Part shown: positions 1-13,300 of the stretch, piece after piece | How positions within the stretch are numbered: the first letter of the stretch is position 1 | Layout of the letters: each line of letters begins with the position of its first letter | Assembly: GCA_963281155.1 (NCBI GenBank) | Contig: CAUJLY010000006.1 | Span: 2,294,001 to 2,358,000, forward strand | Origin: Rhabditophanes sp. KR3021 | Lineage: Eukaryota > Nematoda > Chromadorea > Rhabditida > Alloionematidae | Direction: 5' to 3' | DNA: 64,000 bases | Position numbers and translations under genes: made by a program | Notes under the pieces: generated by a model | Told to the model about the DNA's origin: nothing | The model's database searches: none | The model's input: the letters and a program-made list of their open reading frames with translations, nothing else

Positions 1-2975
1 GGATTCTGAGTATAAGAATACTATTGTTGAGTTACATGATCAAGTTGAAAAGTTAAGGAATTTATTAATGTTAGAGCATGAAGTAAATAAGAAACTAAAA
101 CTAGAAATTGAAAATCTAAAGTCAGCAAATGGTATTTTGCAAAATGATATTCATCGTCGCAAAAAACAAATGCAACAAGTTATGGAGGAACATCAAAATG
201 CTGTTAATAAACTTAAAAATGAAATTAACGACAAGTATTTCATGGCTAATGAGATGCAAATAATGCCAAAGACTGAAATTATAAGACAAGAAGTGGTTAC
301 TTCGACTAGTGACTATGAAATGTCAGTTAATCTAAATGCCTTTGAATTTTTGAATCCGCGTTTAGCAGCCAAACCAGGATTTTTTTTTATTGTTTTAGAA
401 TTGCATACATTCGAACCAATTGAATGCCCATACTTCAATAAGTTTACCCAAACATTTGATTTTACGGCATACTTTGAACTTGGAGCTTCCTCAACTCTAA
501 GTTCCGATGAAATTATGATCAGCATGGAACGTAGTGGACTTACATTTGATATGTACAACTTCAATAATGATGTTTTCGATTATATAGGTTCGGCTAATGT
601 TACTCTAAAAGATATGCTAAAAGCCACTAAAGAAGTTAAATCAAATTTAATTTTTTTGGATCAGAATAAATTGGAAGTTTTCTCGATTCAGTATTATTTT
701 GCCTTTACTAAAAGTTTGATTAAAGCATTTAAGGAAAGTAAGAAGAGAGGTTTACAAAATTTGGATTTGAGCTTTTCTAATGAATTAATTGAATTGATGG
801 ATAAGAATGAATCAACTATTGGAAAAGAAACGAAGATGGAATCTGCTTTAATTGAAGAAAAGGTTGATGTTATTAAACCTAAAGTTATCAAAGAAATATC
901 TATTATTGAAGTGAAACCTATAAATAAGACTCAAAAACCGTTCATTCAGAAAAGAATATCATTTGAGGATATTCCTGAAAAAACACCATCTGAAGAGAAA
1001 ATTCTTTGTCAAGATACCATCTGCTGAGAAATCACTATCAGTTGAAAAAACACCTTCAGTTGAAGAAAAATCTAGTAGCAGTGAGGGTGATATGTTATCG
1101 CAAAGTCACAATAACCACGAAGTGACTCGATCCCCAAGCCCCGACAATATTCAAATAAACGTAGAAGTCTTCAAGGCTACCGGTTTAAATGAAATAATAA
1201 ATCACAACAATTTCTCCACATTCATAGCCTTCGAAATCCCTTTTATGAAGCCATTCATTGGATTAAATGTTCTAGGTTATAACCCCCAATACAATGCTTA
1301 CTATTGCCACAAAATAACTCTATCAGAAGAGCATAAAGAAATGTTAGAAGGGGCAAATTTAGTTATTTATGTACTTGACACCAAACTACGAAGACTAAGC
1401 TACCAAGATGCTGGTGATTTTAGTGATGCGATTGTGGGTACAACGACAATAGCTTTAGTTAATTTGACACAGTCGCAAAAAGTATGTGGCCAATATCCTA
1501 TATTTAGCAGAGACGGCACACAAACATCCGGATTACTAAGAGTAGCTATTTACATAGGTGCAAAGAGAAGGGAAAACGATTTGTTTTCGTACGCCATGCA
1601 AACTGTTATGCCTGAGCATATTGATGATGATATCATTGAACATATTAGGTCGGAATCTTCTGATGCTTCTGTTAGAGGGCAGCAAATCGAGAGGAAGTCT
1701 GAAGAATCGCCTTCTTCTTCACCCAAAACATATGAAAAAGTTGTATCTATAATTAATGAGCCTAAACAAGGCACGAGTACGTCGACTTATGAAAATGAAA
1801 ATACTATTATCAAAAACCCTTCTTTATCCTCTAACAATACTATCAAAGAAGTTGAAGAAATTGAAGATGATAAAAAAGAAGATTCATCGGGGGGCGATCG
1901 AACCGAAATAATTGAAATAAGTCCTAATGAGTTTAAATTAATACCTCAAGAAGAGCCTCCTTCGTCAATTCCAATTGCGCCTCCAAGGGCTGCTAATAAA
2001 AGCTCCCCAATTACCTCACCAGCCATCGAACCTCCACCACCTTATCAATTCCAACTACCTTCACTAGCACCAACAGCTCCACCAAGAGGTCTTTACGAAC
2101 TTCCTGTAATATTGTCTCGACAAGTGGTGAGCAGCAGTAGCAAAACAAATTCAAGCGCAGGAAGTGCAAATAGCGGTACAGACTTTGAACAACAAAAAGC
2201 AGAACCCCCCCAAACAGGTGTCAATTTTCCATCTCCCGCATCATCGATCAAAGGCCATACTTTGTTAACGAGGGAAAAAAGTCAAGTCTCTACTGATCGT
2301 ACTTTACCCTCAATCGAAGAAGATAAACTTGATGTAATTAGAAATGAAGGAGGAAGGAATGTCGTGTTTAGTAGTCCTTTGCATAATTCTATCTCACCTA
2401 CTAATAGCTCATCCAGATCAAGTGATGGGCAAGTTAAAACAAGCAAGAAAAAGAAGCCAATGGATGTTTCTGATATGGATAAAATAAAATCTATTGTTCA
2501 TGTGCAGGCTCCTATTCCTAATCCGCGAGATGAAAAAATATCTGCCAAAGTTACTCTCAAGATAATTGAGTTTGTTTCGAACGAAGATTTAATTTTTCTG
2601 ATGGGAAATAAGCAGAATTTGAAACTTTTTGTTGAATGGAATTTTCTCGATTTCGATCAAGGCGAATGTGAAACAAAAGAATCCGTTTTAATAAGTTCGA
2701 TTCCCGGCATTCCTGTTGTTTTTAATTCAAATCATGAGTATATATTAAAACGACGCCAACTAAGCTTATTCAATCAGTGGAAAAACTTGGGGACAAGGAT
2801 AACGTTCACAGTTGTTGCAGATGCTGACAAAAACGAAGATTGCGATGATTTATGTACCGCAACTTTCGATTTATCCCTAATCAACATAATAAGTGAATTC
2901 GACATCAAAATGCAAACAGATTCCAACGAATTCATAGGCATCTTAGTAGTCCAATTCGGCATTGAATATTTATAA
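1..2975 (+). CDS. mks-5: RPGRIP1L/MKS5-like ciliary transition-zone protein, 3' part
   Basis: The 5' end lies beyond the window: the frame is open from base 2 with no start. Residues 1-100 are coiled coil (heptads rich in L, E, K). A first C2-like domain spans about residues 105-240, a second about 380-518, and a third about 846-990. A long Ser/Pro-rich linker with PPPP and APPR motifs separates the second and third. Coiled coil followed by C2 domains and a C-terminal RPGR-interaction-type domain (motif FTVVADADKNEDC) is the RPGRIP1/RPGRIP1L plan; in nematodes this is MKS-5, the scaffold that assembles the ciliary transition zone. The frame shifts once, near base 998-1001: reading one A fewer in the AAAA run joins the two halves smoothly and keeps a repeated PS-E-K motif running across it. 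The family call is good; the shift may be a sequencing indel, or less likely a 34 bp intron. Confidence 0.82.
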
Positions 2976-2983
2976 ATATACCT

Positions 2984-2989
2984 AATAAA
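2984..2989 (+). terminator. poly(A) signal of the MKS5-like gene
   Basis: AATAAA lies 9 bases after the stop codon of the MKS5-like gene. This is close to the stop, so cleavage may use this or another site a little downstream. Confidence 0.45.
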
Positions 2990-3233
2990 AACCCTTTACC
3001 TTCTTTTATTTGTAAAACCACTCCTCACTTATTTACTAACTTAATAAGCTCCTCCAATACGGACCTTGCACAAGTCTTGTTGACTTAAACCCCTTAATAA
3101 GTAAACTTACAAAAAGGATAAGCTTAAAGTTCAAGATTGTTTATTTATGGTTCTGAGATGTCAAATCAAGAAGATGACATTTTGGCATTTGTTAACTTTT
3201 AGGTCCACTTTGACATCTTTTCAAAAAAGAAAT

Positions 3234-6200
3234 ATGCGGTTGGTGCTGTATTCTTTTATTTTTTTATTTTATCAAAATGTAAGTTATTTTGATCAATTTA
3301 CATTTTAATTTAATTTTCTAGAATGTTTCATGCATGGTAAATTATGGCACCGAAGGAGACAAATGCAATAAAAATGATAACACTTTATATGCCGTTCCTT
3401 CGTCCTCTTATCATTTCATTTATTGTCATCCTCAAACGGAAAGATATATCAAGAATCAATGCGCGATTGCAGATGGCAAAAAACTCATTTTTGATTCAAC
3501 ACTTTCCAAATGCGTAGAAGATACTGAAGGTGATATTCAAGAAAATACCATTCTTCGAGCCTTTTCATCTCCAATAATAACATTTAAGAAATGCTCCACA
3601 ACTCAACCATGCCCTGATAAAAAGTGGTTTTGCAATTATGCTAGTGTTTGCGTTTGCAACAAAAAATATGTTCAAGTAGGAACACAATGCTGGAAAAAAA
3701 TTTCCTTACTTTCAGCAGATAAATGTACTTTTGACCAACAATGTTCATCAATGTGGCCAACAGCAAGATGCATCAATAATGCCTGTTCATGTATTGGAAA
3801 CCAAATTTTGGTTCATACTTATGATGGCCCTGCTTGTACTGAAACCAATAAATGCCCCTTGGAATTTAATGCTTATTCTGGTTTGAAGCAATCAAATTGT
3901 GTATTTAAAGGAGGATGTGGTGACAAAACTCAACTAGGTCATTTTTATAACTGCATTTCTGGTGAAAATGTCTCACCAATGTGTTGTCCAAACAAAGCCT
4001 TTACTTGTATGCAAAGAGTCATGCCAGGAAATGGGAAAGCAAATGAAAACAGATATTATTACAATTCACAACAAGGAAGATGCCTTAGTTTTGCTTATCG
4101 CGGAGGTATGTCCGTTAATTCAAACTCATTCTTGAGCAAAAGTGATTGTGAAAATTATTGTGGTGGTACTTGTCCAAGAGGCCAGGCCAAATTAGATAAA
4201 AATGGAATTGTAGCTAAATGTACACACAATAATGAATGTGGTGGAAAACATATTTGCTACAAAACGGAATCAAATGACTTTGGAATTTGTTGTCCATCAG
4301 CCCAATGGGTTTGTTCTCCCGAAGGTGGACGTGAATACAAGAATGTATTTTATCATTCCCATGAATATGATGTTGGAGTTGCTCCATCCAATGAAGAAGC
4401 TACGTTCTACCCAACTTATAGATACTATTACTCAGCTTCCGAGAAAAGATGCAAACAATTTCTTTATCAAGGTGAAGGCGGAAATTGGAATCAGTTCTTA
4501 ACTTTAGAACATTGCCTCCGTTTTTGCGCTCCAGCCACATGTGACAACAACAACGCTCTCATTAATAATGGCAAAATAATCGAGTGCAACGGCAACTCTT
4601 GCCCAGAGGGATATATTTGCAAAGGAAACATCTGCTGTGCAGCAAAAAGAAAATACTGCAAAAATAGTGATTATCAAGTATTTAAAAAAGCAAGTGAAAA
4701 TATGGGTGGAATTAAGATTCCCTTGAATTGTTCTATTGATAGCGAATGTCCTTCTTCGCATCAATGTTATAGTTCGAATAATATTGGGAAGGACGATAAT
4801 CATGGTTATTGTTGCAAGTATATTGGAAGAAATAAAGCTTCCTTGGCAGAGATGTTGGAGCCTTCAATCAAGGCCATTAACAACTTGGTTGCTTTGTCGA
4901 CTAAGTCTTCGGGATCACACTTTGTTAAAGAAAAACCTACACATAAAGGATTGAGTTTCAATACGAAAAAGGATCATTTGAATCAAAGAGCTAAAACTGA
5001 ATCACAAACTAAAATACCACAACCGCTTTTTGAAACCTTGTTGTGCCCAGGAGCCCGAATCCCATTGCTTGATGATTCAGGAAAAGCCGTTCCTTGCACC
5101 TTAGAAGATGACTTAACTTCAATTCGAACTCATCAAACTTGTGGCGGAAGCAGATTACACTCCTGTGCATTTACCAAAGTTAATTCAGACATTGGCCTAT
5201 GTTGCTTAAACATAGATTACGAAAAACACAGATGCCCAAATGGCATGCGACCATATATTTCTTCGACTTTTGGAGGTGAGACATCAGCAGACTTTTTAAA
5301 ACCTTACAAGTGTTCACCTTTATTAGCAAACTTTTGCAGTTCATACCAAAATTCAACAGAGTCTTTTCCTAGTTCTGATAAACAAAAGCAAGTTTGCATA
5401 TTTGATGAGATTTATGGAAGTTATCATTGTTGTGAGTCATTTCAAATTCTGCCTGTTTTGGTAGTTTCGGAAACTGAAACTGTTGCCAAAACGTCTTATC
5501 CGTATATTGGGAATTTGAAGAATATTGCTTCGAAGATGACGGAACAAACAACCACTCTTAAAGTTGAACCATCAACGACCACGACTACAACAACGTCAAC
5601 GACAACAACCACCACAACGACAACCGAATCACCATCAACAACATCAACCACCACCGAACTACCAACCACCGTCATACCCATCTCCACAACCACACTCGAA
5701 CCCGAAAACGACTCCGGCTGCCGTTACAAAGAAACATCTTTCACAGACCCAATCAAGCAAGAAACCTTAACATGCTCAATTGACATCACCAATGCCTGTC
5801 CACCTGGCTTTTATTGCTACAAGTCTAAATTATTAAATAGGCACCAATGTTGCGGCATAACATCTGTTTGTCCTAAAAATAGCGGTGCTCTGATATCACC
5901 CGTTCGTCACGCTCCTGTTGCATGTAATGCCACTCAAGGATGTTCCTCATCCTTTTTCTGTTATTACGGGGAAGATAATAAAGAGGAGGGCATTTGTTGC
6001 AGTGAGGATCCGGTTGTTTCGCTTTGTGATCATGGCATTGCTTTGAAGGATCACTTGGGGAAGGGAGTTAGGTGTGAGGGCAATAGTTGTGCTAAGGGGT
6101 ACCATTGCTTGCAAAGATTTGCTATCAAAATTTGTTGCCCCAATATTCAGAATGTTTGTAACCAGCAATTAGACAAAGGGTTGTCATGCGAAATCGCACC

Positions 6201-8310
6201 CCAAACGACTGCTTTTTACTTTGACATCGAATCTCGGAACTGCAAAGAATTTGAATTTACTGGGTGTTCAGGAAACGACAATAGATTCGATAGTTCCGAA
6301 GCATGCACTAAGCACTGCAACACAGCAGCTGTCTGCTCTGTGGGGCATCCTCTTATAAAATTAGATGGCGACGTCGCTAAATGTGATGACAAAAATAGTT
6401 GCCTTCATGGTTATAATTGTATTTACACAGTCCAAGGAAACTATTGCTGCCCTAAGCCCGAAATGACATGCTCCTTGCCTAAAGACCATGGTCTTTTTTG
6501 CGATCCTTTGAGTGTTATCAAGAAGACAACAATGTTGTGGCATTTCAGTTTATCAGAACTAACATGTCTACCCTTTGAATCCAAAGATTGCGGAGGAAAT
6601 TTCAATAGATTCAACACACGCGAACATTGTTCATTATCTTGCCTCCACACACTCTGTCCCTCCGGCCAACCAAAGATGGAAAAAGGACAACTTGTTAGGT
6701 GCGAAGAAGACATCTCCTGTGGTTCCGAGTTCGTTTGCGTTCCAGCCAAATTCGGGGGCCTTTCCAAGACAAGTGTGTGTTGTCCCAGACCTGAAAATCT
6801 ATGTTTAGCAGAAGACAATGGAACGTCTAAAACAATAGTTCCGCAGTATCGTTACCGTTTCGACAAAACCATTGACAAGTGCAACAGATTTGTGTCTAAT
6901 GATAGTCATGGCTTTTTGGGATCTTTTAATAGTCAAAGCGAGTGTGAGGAATTCTGCACTAATGATGAAATGCTTTGCCCTAATGGCGGGGCTGCCTTCA
7001 GGGATACACTCACTTCCTTACCTTTGTCCTGTACTTCTATTCATAGCAAGTGCCCTTATGGGTATTCTTGCAACTACAACTCACATAGAAGTATTAATTT
7101 TTGTTGTTCTGAACCCCCTCTTTGCATGAGTGGGAAAGCTCCTTTGTTGAAGAGATCTAACGATACTGGTAGTCCAATTGCCATTATAACTTGCCAAATT
7201 GACACTTACGATGATGCCAACCAATGCCCTCACCAATATTCTTGCCAGCAAACTACTCAAGGAAGACTGGCTTGTTGTCCAAATTTAGAAAGTATAGATC
7301 CGTGTCCCTACCCTTCTCGTCCACTCGTCCAATCTAACCTAAATGGTGATGTCATAGTTATATGCAATGAAAACTTTGGTTCGTCCAGTTGTCCCTTTGG
7401 GTATGTGTGTAGGCAGAATGCTGAATATAATCAAAACTTCTGCTGCTCAGACATTTTAATTCAAAAGAGCAACAGACCTTTCAAATCTGATCAGTCATAT
7501 CCTCAGTCTAATAATATCCTTGACGCTAATTATGCTAGTCGTATTAATAAATTTGAAGTCCTTTCAAATGGCATTTCGGAACTAGATGGAGAAGATTACT
7601 CTAACCTTCATATAAAGGAAAACGTGCTAATTAACAATGAGGATGAGTATTGTCAAGATGGAAGTAAACCATTAATTGAAAATCATGAAGTTCGTATATG
7701 TAGTCCATACATCTTTTTGTCATGTCCTCTATCGTATCGTTGTGAATATTCTGACTCAATGGGGAGATATCAATGCTGCGATGGGAATGTGGACAAAAGC
7801 GAGTCCTTAATTAACAATATGCTCCTTAACAATGAGGGTGAAATAATGAGATGTCCGAGTGAAATGTCAATGAAATTACTGGAAAACAATCTGGATCCTT
7901 GGTTTTGCCAACCAGAACTGAAGGAATCATGTCCTACTGAGTCAAAATGCATTTATAGCTTTTATTACTGGCAGCACGTGTGTTGTTACTTTGACAATGA
8001 ACCAAAAAGTACAGCTGAAGAGTTTGAAAAACAAGCTAAGCTCTTCATGATGAAATCCTTCCAACCTGGAGAACAAGGATGCCAAAGAGACACCCAATGT
8101 CAGTCAGTGTACTCAGAGGCCAAATGCTATGACTGGGTTTGTTATTGCCCAACAGGCCAATTTATTTATAACTCAGGTTGTGTAAACGAATGCCCACAAG
8201 GTTACGAAGTACGAGATCGTTTTTGCGCAAAAATATACAAAGCCTTGCCTTACTTACCCACACACACATATTTCTTAAATACCACAACCAGAGCACACAA
8301 TTCAACTTAA
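3234..8310 (+). CDS. Secreted multi-domain Kunitz / lustrin cysteine-rich protein
   Basis: Two exons, 3234..3278 and 3322..8310, join in phase 0 across a 43 bp intron and give about 1,677 residues. Exon 1 is a signal peptide (MRLVLYSFIFLFYQN). After it come a chitin-binding-like stretch and EB-type cysteine modules (to about residue 170), then lustrin-type repeats (CP-G-P-, GYxC, CCP) alternating with five Kunitz-like domains at about residues 243-294, 344-414, 958-1012, 1062-1121 and 1174-1226. A Thr/Ser/Pro mucin-like tract lies at about 764-804, and another EB-type module ends the protein. Kunitz domains 3 and 4 keep six cysteines; 1, 2 and 5 lack both the second and fourth. The residue after cysteine 2 is E or D in domains 3 and 4, not K/R, so trypsin inhibition is unlikely. 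Nematodes have several such secreted, often cuticle-related proteins; I cannot say which ortholog this is. Confidence 0.88.
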
Positions 8311-8358
8311 CTCATTCATTATATTAATTCACATTCATTTATTTTCTCTTACTTTTGA

Positions 8359-8364
8359 AATAAA
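8359..8364 (+). terminator. poly(A) signal of the Kunitz/lustrin gene
   Basis: AATAAA lies 48 bases after the stop codon of the Kunitz/lustrin gene, in an A/T-rich 3' UTR. Confidence 0.5.
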
Positions 8365-8967
8365 AAACTATTAAACAAAAAAATTTGTTGTTAATTGAAT
8401 GCAATAGAAATTACACGTTTCAATAAGTTTTTTGCTCAATAATTTAGTAGTATGCTTTGAATATTTATGATACCACCTTTTGACTTAATTTCACGTCATT
8501 ATCTGGTTAGTTTGTAATAAACGGCAAAGTAATTACTTGATATTTGCTGCCACCAATTTACAGTTGGTACAAATATTTTTTTTAATGGATTTATATTTTA
8601 AACAAATATGTGTAACTTCAAATCTTTCTCATACATTTTTTGCCTTAATTAATACCAAATTTGGTAATTGTTTTACTTAATACATAAAAATGTCATCAGG
8701 TACAAAACATCTTATAATTGAATTTGGTATGTGATTAAATATATTGTGGGATTATTTATGAGAAAACACATATGTTTTCGCCAACACATTCTACACTTCC
8801 TTTAATTCATTGTATCATATATTGTTTTGAACTTTACATAACATTTAATAATTTTATTTAAGGTAAAACATTTCCACAATTTATTATCATTTAAAATATT
8901 CTACCTAAATTCATATATCCACATTTCTCAAGAATATCTGATAAAATATTTTGTCTAGACAGCAATT
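8365..8967. other. Intergenic, 3' flank and promoter
   Basis: AT-rich sequence between the Kunitz/lustrin gene and the ankyrin gene, both on the plus strand. I see no coding exon or RNA gene. It must hold the promoter of the ankyrin gene. Confidence 0.6.
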
Positions 8968-10351
8968 ATGAATGCATTTAAGTATTCAGGTAATTATTAC
9001 GACAGAAAGTACAATACTGCGGATGGGATATCATTCGAGAACCTATTCAAGGGACACTTTGATTTGAATAATATTGTAAGTTGCTGACACTATTTATTAT
9101 TTATTTACGATCACACTTTTTATTATTTATTATTCATGATTTATTTATTTGTAGGATGCTATTGATATATTTAGCCAAGATATTGATGGTAATACTCCCT
9201 TGATGTTAGCTGTTATGAATAATCGTCCTCTGGTTGTTCAGGCAGTTGTTAAGAAAGCATACAATCTTAATGAGTTGCCAAAAGTTTGTTTGTCCTTAAT
9301 TGGGATATTTAATAACACTTTTTTGTATTCAGGTTTTGTCTCAAAAAAATAATAATGGAAAAACAGCTTTGTTCTTGGCTTCGAGCCTACAAAATGTCTG
9401 TATCATTGAATATTTAGATGACGTGGAAGGGGGGAAAATTAATCCCAGTAATGCAAAGATACGGCTGTCGACAAGCACAAAAGACCTAGGATACGGATCT
9501 ATGAATGGAGAAAATGGCAGCAGTGAGATGCAATTGTCTTCAAAGTCCGGAGTTCTCAATTATCAATTGTTTGATAAGATGTATATTTCAGGAATAGTGG
9601 ATAAGTCTTCTTATAAGATGGAAGATGAAAATTATTTGAATGGTGGCAAAAGAGAAAGAAGAAACACGATTGAACCGGTAACTTTATTATTTCACAATTT
9701 TTAATATCTCGTTTTCAGGAAATAAGGAGACCTGATTCACAAGAAATAACAAATCGCCGAATCAGTATGGATGTTGCTTTTTTGAATAAACGTCACAATG
9801 TTTCCCCACCAAAAACTTCACCAATGTCCCCAAGAACTTTATTTGAACCAATCTTTGATGAAAAACCCCCCTTGCCAAGACATCGTCACGTAGATGGAGC
9901 TCTTGACATCACCACAAACTTCTTTCCAATTGTGCGGCAAAAGAGTGCTTCCATCAGTCACCAATTACCAGAAACTAACTTTCTTCTTTCGCTGAATGAC
10001 AAAATAAACGACTACATTAAGAAGAGAGACAGTTCACCTGGCCAAGCCAACTATGATACTCAACTCTTATACATGAGTGATGAGAAAGCTGATAAAGAGG
10101 ATGTTTACATGAACGGCAATTTGAAACTTGATAATTTTGCTATTTCCAATGTTGCAAACTACACTCCGACTTTGAAAGATTATATCGTCGACTCTAACTA
10201 CAAATGGCCAAGTTCAACAGGCAGTGTCATTTCTAATGTAAAAAAAGATCTCCTGGACCAAAATAAAACAGATTATGAGTCAAAACTTCGTCGACGATCG
10301 CACAGTGAATGCCGCAAAATGGATCTTAAAAAATTTAATTTGAACTTTTAA
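8968..10351 (+). CDS. Short ankyrin-repeat protein with basic C-terminus, unrecognised
   Basis: Four exons, 8968..9075, 9155..9283, 9333..9677 and 9719..10351, all join in phase 0 and give 404 residues; the introns are 79, 49 and 41 bp. The N-terminal third holds two ankyrin-type repeats: DGNTPLMLAV at about residue 50 and NNGKTALFLASS at about residue 86, each the TPLHLA core with the usual following helix. The rest looks disordered, with proline-rich SPPKTSP-MSP and a basic, Ser-rich end (RRRSHSECRK) that could be phosphorylated. There is no signal peptide or membrane segment. The start ATG follows an AT-rich leader. Two repeats are few for a stable ankyrin domain, so flanking helices may contribute. 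Probably a cytosolic or nuclear adaptor; I do not recognise the ortholog. Confidence 0.8.
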
Positions 10352-13300
10352 GCTCAAAAAGAACCTTTCATTCTTTAACAAACAAATGCACACTCTATAA
10401 CCTATAATTACTATTTTCATCAATATTTTTAAGAAGCAAATAATATATTTTAAACCTTAATCACATTAACCTTTATATTTTGACAAAAATTCATGCATAT
10501 ATCTATAAATTCACCCTTAATGTACTATAAATAAACCAGAAACAGCAATTAACACATACATTTAACCCAACTTCCTGTTGTACCTTTTTGTTCTATAAAA
10601 TCAAAGTCGTTTCTTGAGAAACATATTAAGGCATTAGAAGGTAAGCTAGTAAGTATGTTGTTTTGATAAAGACAAAACAAGTTAGAAAGAGTACATTGAA
10701 AAAAGGAACTAATCCCCCTTTATTAATACACCTATTTTGTTGACAATGAGGCATATGTTTTGCCAAATTTATTGAAGCAACTCTAATTTTGGTGGTAGTC
10801 TTTTCTTTTAATGATATTGAGTTTAACAAAGAAAAGAGAGGTTTTTCATTAATTTTTGAGAAATTTTAAATTCAATGCTTAAAAGGTTTGAGTATGGTGA
10901 GTGTCAAGAGTAAGTTTGACGAATTAATTTTTGAGAGGCGATGAAGTGTGGTGAGTAAATTGGCATTAAAGTTAGACAAGGCCAAAAGTATGATTGATGA
11001 GAAGGTGCATCATTAATCGGGAAGGATGCATTCTAATATTCAAGAACTTTAATACTTTTTTGTACTCCAATTAAGTAGTAATAAATACATGCAAAATTAA
11101 ATTGTACAAATTGCGGGGACATTTTCAAAAAGAGACGCCAAACTTTTATCATTTGTCTGGAACACATACCTTTTGAGGGATATTTTTATCTTGATTGGGG
11201 AGGAAATTTAAAATTCATTGTATCAAAGTTTCTCTTTTGACTGTGTCTAAAGAGTTTTATTGTATATCTCTGAATATTATTGAATAGAGTTAAAAAGTGA
11301 GTGATGAAAAGTAATTTTCTTCTAAGCATTAATTTGCTGTAAAGGCAAAGTGAGGATGATTGGTTGACTAAGCATGAAATCAATCATATGAAAGTGGTAA
11401 ACTGAAATACAATTAACCAGGACTTTAAAAAGAAAATATGGGCAAAACAGATTGTGGATGTAGAGAATGATGGTTGGAGCTATGTCTTTTTGATATTTGA
11501 ATGATATATTAAAATTTCGAAGCCCATATTGCATTGGCAGTTAAAACTCATATAGTTAAAACTTATATTTAGTTTCAATAGGAGACACAGACAAAAAATG
11601 TTATGGTTGGTTTATCATTTTGAGAAGTGTACTGTAAATTTGAAGAAATGCATAAGGCACTACGTATTTTTTAACCCATTATACAATAAAGTATACACAT
11701 ATTGTTGACAACAGAGGCAGGAGGATGATTTAAGAGAGTCTTAAGAAAAAATGGAATTGCATTAAGTTTATTCTTATATCCTTTGGTAATAAAAACACAA
11801 ATTTCTTTATCCTTAAAGCAAGTTAATCCATGCAAATCAAATAAATATTCTTTATATAGCAAATAGCTTTAAAGTCATTCAAGCAAATTCCTATCATTCT
11901 TAGGCGTGCCATTCTTCAAAAATCGTATATCCTATTTATTCTATATATCATAATATAAGCTTCATTCATGCTTCAGTCATTTATATATTTATTATAATGG
12001 TTGATCAATGAATTATTCTGGTCCCATTCTTGCTTCAAATACCTTTTTCACACTTCTTTGGGTATTATCAAACCTATGGCATAATTAGAAGTAACTAACT
12101 TTTGAAATTGCGTATCAAAAAATGTTGATAATGTCAAATTAGGATTGTCTTAACTTTTTTGATTTGACATCAACAGCAAGGCAGATGAATTCAACCGTTC
12201 CATTGTTTAGTCATCAAATTTGAGATTATTTCTCCCCAGTTATACCTTTTTATTTTATCCTTTACGCGTATCATCAATTCTTTTTTATTAGCTAGGGTCT
12301 GGTGGCGAATCTCTCTTTTTTGGTTGGTCCATTGCTCAACTAAATAAGAATTGGCTATTCGACCATTTTTCTTCATTATTTCAAGTGTATTAATGTGCAT
12401 CAAAATTTAACTAATCAAGACATAATTTCTTATAGAACTAACATATTCATTAATTGTAGTCAAGTGCAAACACTAACGCCATCCTAACTCTTTCACAACA
12501 TTAATTGTACTTGGTGGATCCACCAAAAAACTTTCAAAAAACAAAAAATAGTGTACAGTAATTGCGACACAAAAAATCAAATACAGACACAACAAAACAA
12601 TCAACAACTAAAACTTGATTTAAATAACTTTGGTGGTAAGTAATTAAAAATGAATTTGTAAAATTATTACCCCAAATTTAATAATTTTGTCATTCAAAAT
12701 TCTATTAAAAATTACCTTGTATTTCCCTCAATTTTCTACCCCACCACTGACTTTTACCCTGTTTAATGGTGACTTTTTCTTGATAATGGTGTACAGTACA
12801 AATTATGATACCAATTATTCAATTTGAGGTTATTTGCGGCATTCAATTTTAGGTTGCCTTTATATTAAGATACATTTCATCAGGTTAGTACCAGTTCATT
12901 GGCTTTGATCATTACTTTGAAATCTGATTACTTGCATTGTACTTCCTATATATTTTTGACTCATTATTTAATTATAACCTAAATCTTTGTCCTCAACCCT
13001 TACTCAGTTTGCAATCATGCACGTGCCACCTTGCCGACACACCTCGTACCGTACCATTTGAACAAAACTTTGCCTTCACTATCTTAATTGTAATTATTAG
13101 TTTGGTAACTATTGAATACACAACAAAAAACATGCCTACATTCCTTTACCTCTTTGTTTAGATATGCTTTTATAATGACAATTAGAAATATGAGTCAGCG
13201 GATGGTTACCTTTGCCAGTTAGTAGCACTATCAAAGCATCCCGCAATTCAAGACATTAGTAGGGTGATAATGACTTTAATTTAACTGCAAACAATTTCTT

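Noticed and set aside
1001..1045. A 34 bp intron in the MKS5-like gene (GTCAAG...ATCAG)
   Set aside because: It would restore the frame, but it is shorter than any other intron here (38-60 bp), has a weak donor, and a one-base homopolymer fix keeps more conserved-looking sequence.
5496..5693. Minus-strand Val/Asp-repeat frame
   Set aside because: It is the antisense shadow of the Thr-rich tract in the Kunitz/lustrin gene.
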